From Parahaliea mediterranea (lineage in GTDB: Bacteria > Pseudomonadota > Gammaproteobacteria > Pseudomonadales > Halieaceae): DNA of 64,000 bases. The notes beneath the pieces were generated by a model. The model saw only the letters and a program-made list of their open reading frames with translations, ran no database searches and had not been told where the DNA came from. Of the stretch, positions 63,038 through 64,000 are shown in pieces. The position numbers and the translations under genes were made by a program. The DNA is taken from contig NZ_JAFKCZ010000007.1 in assembly GCF_017255185.1 (NCBI RefSeq), forward strand, positions 248,001 to 312,000, written 5' to 3'. Every line of letters starts with the position of its first letter. The first letter of the stretch is position 1.

Positions 63038-63696
63038 TCCGTTTCGACCGGGTGACCAAGCGCTACGAGGAGGGCCACGACGCCCTGCGCGAGGTCAGCC
63101 TGGATATCGCCCGTGACGAGCTGGTGTTCCTCACCGGCCACTCCGGCGCCGGCAAGAGTACCCTGCTGCGGCTGGTTATGCTGATGGACCGGCCCAGTCG
63201 GGGCAAGGTCCTGGTGGACGGGCGCGACCTGGCCTCGGTGGGCTCCCGCGGTATCCCGCGCCACCGCCGCAACATCGGCGTGGTGTTCCAGAACCACCAG
63301 CTCCTGTTCGATCGCAATGTTTTCGACAACGTCGCCCTGCCATTGGTGATCGCCGGCTACGACCACCGGGAAATCGGCCGCCGGGTGCGCGCCGCGCTGG
63401 ACAAGGTGGGCCTGCTGCAGCGCGAGCGGGCGCTGCCGGTCACCCTCTCCGGCGGCGAGCAGCAGCGGGTGGGGATTGCCCGGTCGGTGGTGGGGCGGCC
63501 ACGCATCCTGCTGGCGGACGAGCCGACCGGCAACCTCGACCCGGCGCTGTCGGCGGAGATCATGCAGCTGTTCGAGGACTTCAACCAGGTGGGGGTGACC
63601 GTGCTGATCGCCAGTCACGACCTGGCGCTGATCTCGCGCCTGCAGCACCGCATCATCACCCTGCGGGACGGGCGCCTGCTGGGGGCCGCCGCGTGA
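63034..63696 (+). CDS. ftsE: Cell division ATP-binding protein FtsE
   Basis: A 220-residue ABC ATPase. Walker A is [15 protein letters not shown], the Q-loop is [17 protein letters not shown], the signature is [15 protein letters not shown], and Walker B is [13 protein letters not shown]. FtsEX activates periplasmic amidases through EnvC-like partners during septation. It is coupled to ftsY by ATGA and to ftsX by GTGA. Confidence 0.97.
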   Translation: MIRFDRVTKRYEEGHDALREVSLDIARDELVFLTGHSGAGKSTLLRLVMLMDRPSRGKVLVDGRDLASVGSRGIPRHRRNIGVVFQNHQLLFDRNVFDNVALPLVIAGYDHREIGRRVRAALDKVGLLQRERALPVTLSGGEQQRVGIARSVVGRPRILLADEPTGNLDPALSAEIMQLFEDFNQVGVTVLIASHDLALISRLQHRIITLRDGRLLGAAA

Positions 63697-64000
63697 AGGG
63701 CGCGGCCGCCGCGCCGCGCCGCGAGGGCGCCAGCGCCAGCCGGACCCGCCTGCGCGACCACTATCGCGCCTGGCGCGACCACCACTCCCTGTCCGCCGCC
63801 GACAGCCTGCGCCGGGTGTTGGACAGCCCCGCCTCGAGCCTGCTGACCTGGCTGGCCATCGGCATCGCCCTGGCGCTGCCCGTGGCCTTGGGCGTGGCAT
63901 TGGAGAACGCCCGCGTCGTCAGCGGCAGCTGGGATAGCCCGGCGCGCATCTCCCTGTTCCTGGCGCCCGCGGTGGATGACGGTACAGCCGCGTCGCTGCA
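63693..64000 (+). CDS. ftsX: Cell division protein FtsX, N-terminal part (window ends)
   Basis: The first 102 codons of FtsX, the FtsE partner. A basic cytoplasmic lead ([20 protein letters not shown]) with DHYRAWRDHHSLSAADSLRR and a first helix WLAIGIALALPVALGVALEN are followed by the start of the periplasmic loop (SWDSPARISLFLAPAVDDG). GTG 63693 overlaps the ftsE stop. The rest lies beyond the window. Confidence 0.95.
   Translation, partial: MKGAAAAPRREGASASRTRLRDHYRAWRDHHSLSAADSLRRVLDSPASSLLTWLAIGIALALPVALGVALENARVVSGSWDSPARISLFLAPAVDDGTAASL

Overview
The window is about 66% G+C and densely packed. It looks like chromosomal DNA of a gammaproteobacterium of the Pseudomonadales/Cellvibrionales type. 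The evidence is gene order known from that group: recG–ridA–spoT–rpoZ–gmk, yicC/rph–crc-like–pyrE, slmA–argB–algC–coaBC–radC–rpmB–rpmG–mutM–coaD–rsmD/ftsY–ftsE–ftsX, and ubiC–ubiA beside rubredoxin/rubredoxin reductase. I see no rRNA, tRNA, prophage, insertion sequence or CRISPR array. Genus cannot be fixed from the sequence; a marine relative (for example Halieaceae-like) is only a guess.

Layout. 1–5022: tail of a possible DUF4198 protein, a secreted protein with eight EF-hands, an ApbE–DUF2271 fusion, then a Fur box and a TonB-dependent heme/iron receptor; this reads as an iron-linked periplasmic redox locus. 5050–6177: cfa on the other strand. 6344–13744: a nine-gene Mrp/Mbh-like cation/proton antiporter operon with three large proton-channel subunits and an unassigned two-helix protein. 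13810–16557: a small secreted protein and an OmpR-type two-component pair. 16643–19953: ahpF–ahpC divergent from oxyR. 19954–23449: a VOC remnant, DUF805, a secreted helical protein, a SPOR protein and hexR. 23708–34115: uvrD, a TRAP transporter split over both strands, an acyl-CoA thioesterase, yaaA, a Baeyer-Villiger-type flavin monooxygenase with a DUF938 methyltransferase, and a COG3146 acyltransferase. 34122–37256: ubiA, ubiC and a fused rubredoxin–rubredoxin reductase. 37302–64000: housekeeping genes of stringent response, nucleotide and CoA metabolism, DNA repair, ribosome and cell division, interrupted by a large periplasmic-sensor diguanylate cyclase and a Crc-like protein.

Functional themes are oxidative stress (OxyR, AhpCF, YaaA, MutM), iron/heme capture, ion homeostasis, and carbon-flow control (HexR, Crc-like, TRAP transporter).

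The most unusual feature is the intergenic DNA. Five tandem arrays (8-, 15-, 15-, 45- and 46-bp units) lie between otherwise ordinary housekeeping genes. A family of short palindromes built on GTAGGGTCGAAT/ATTCGACC recurs at four places and supplies the stop codons of uvrD and radC. There is also a perfect, AT-rich 15-bp hairpin between rph and the crc-like gene.
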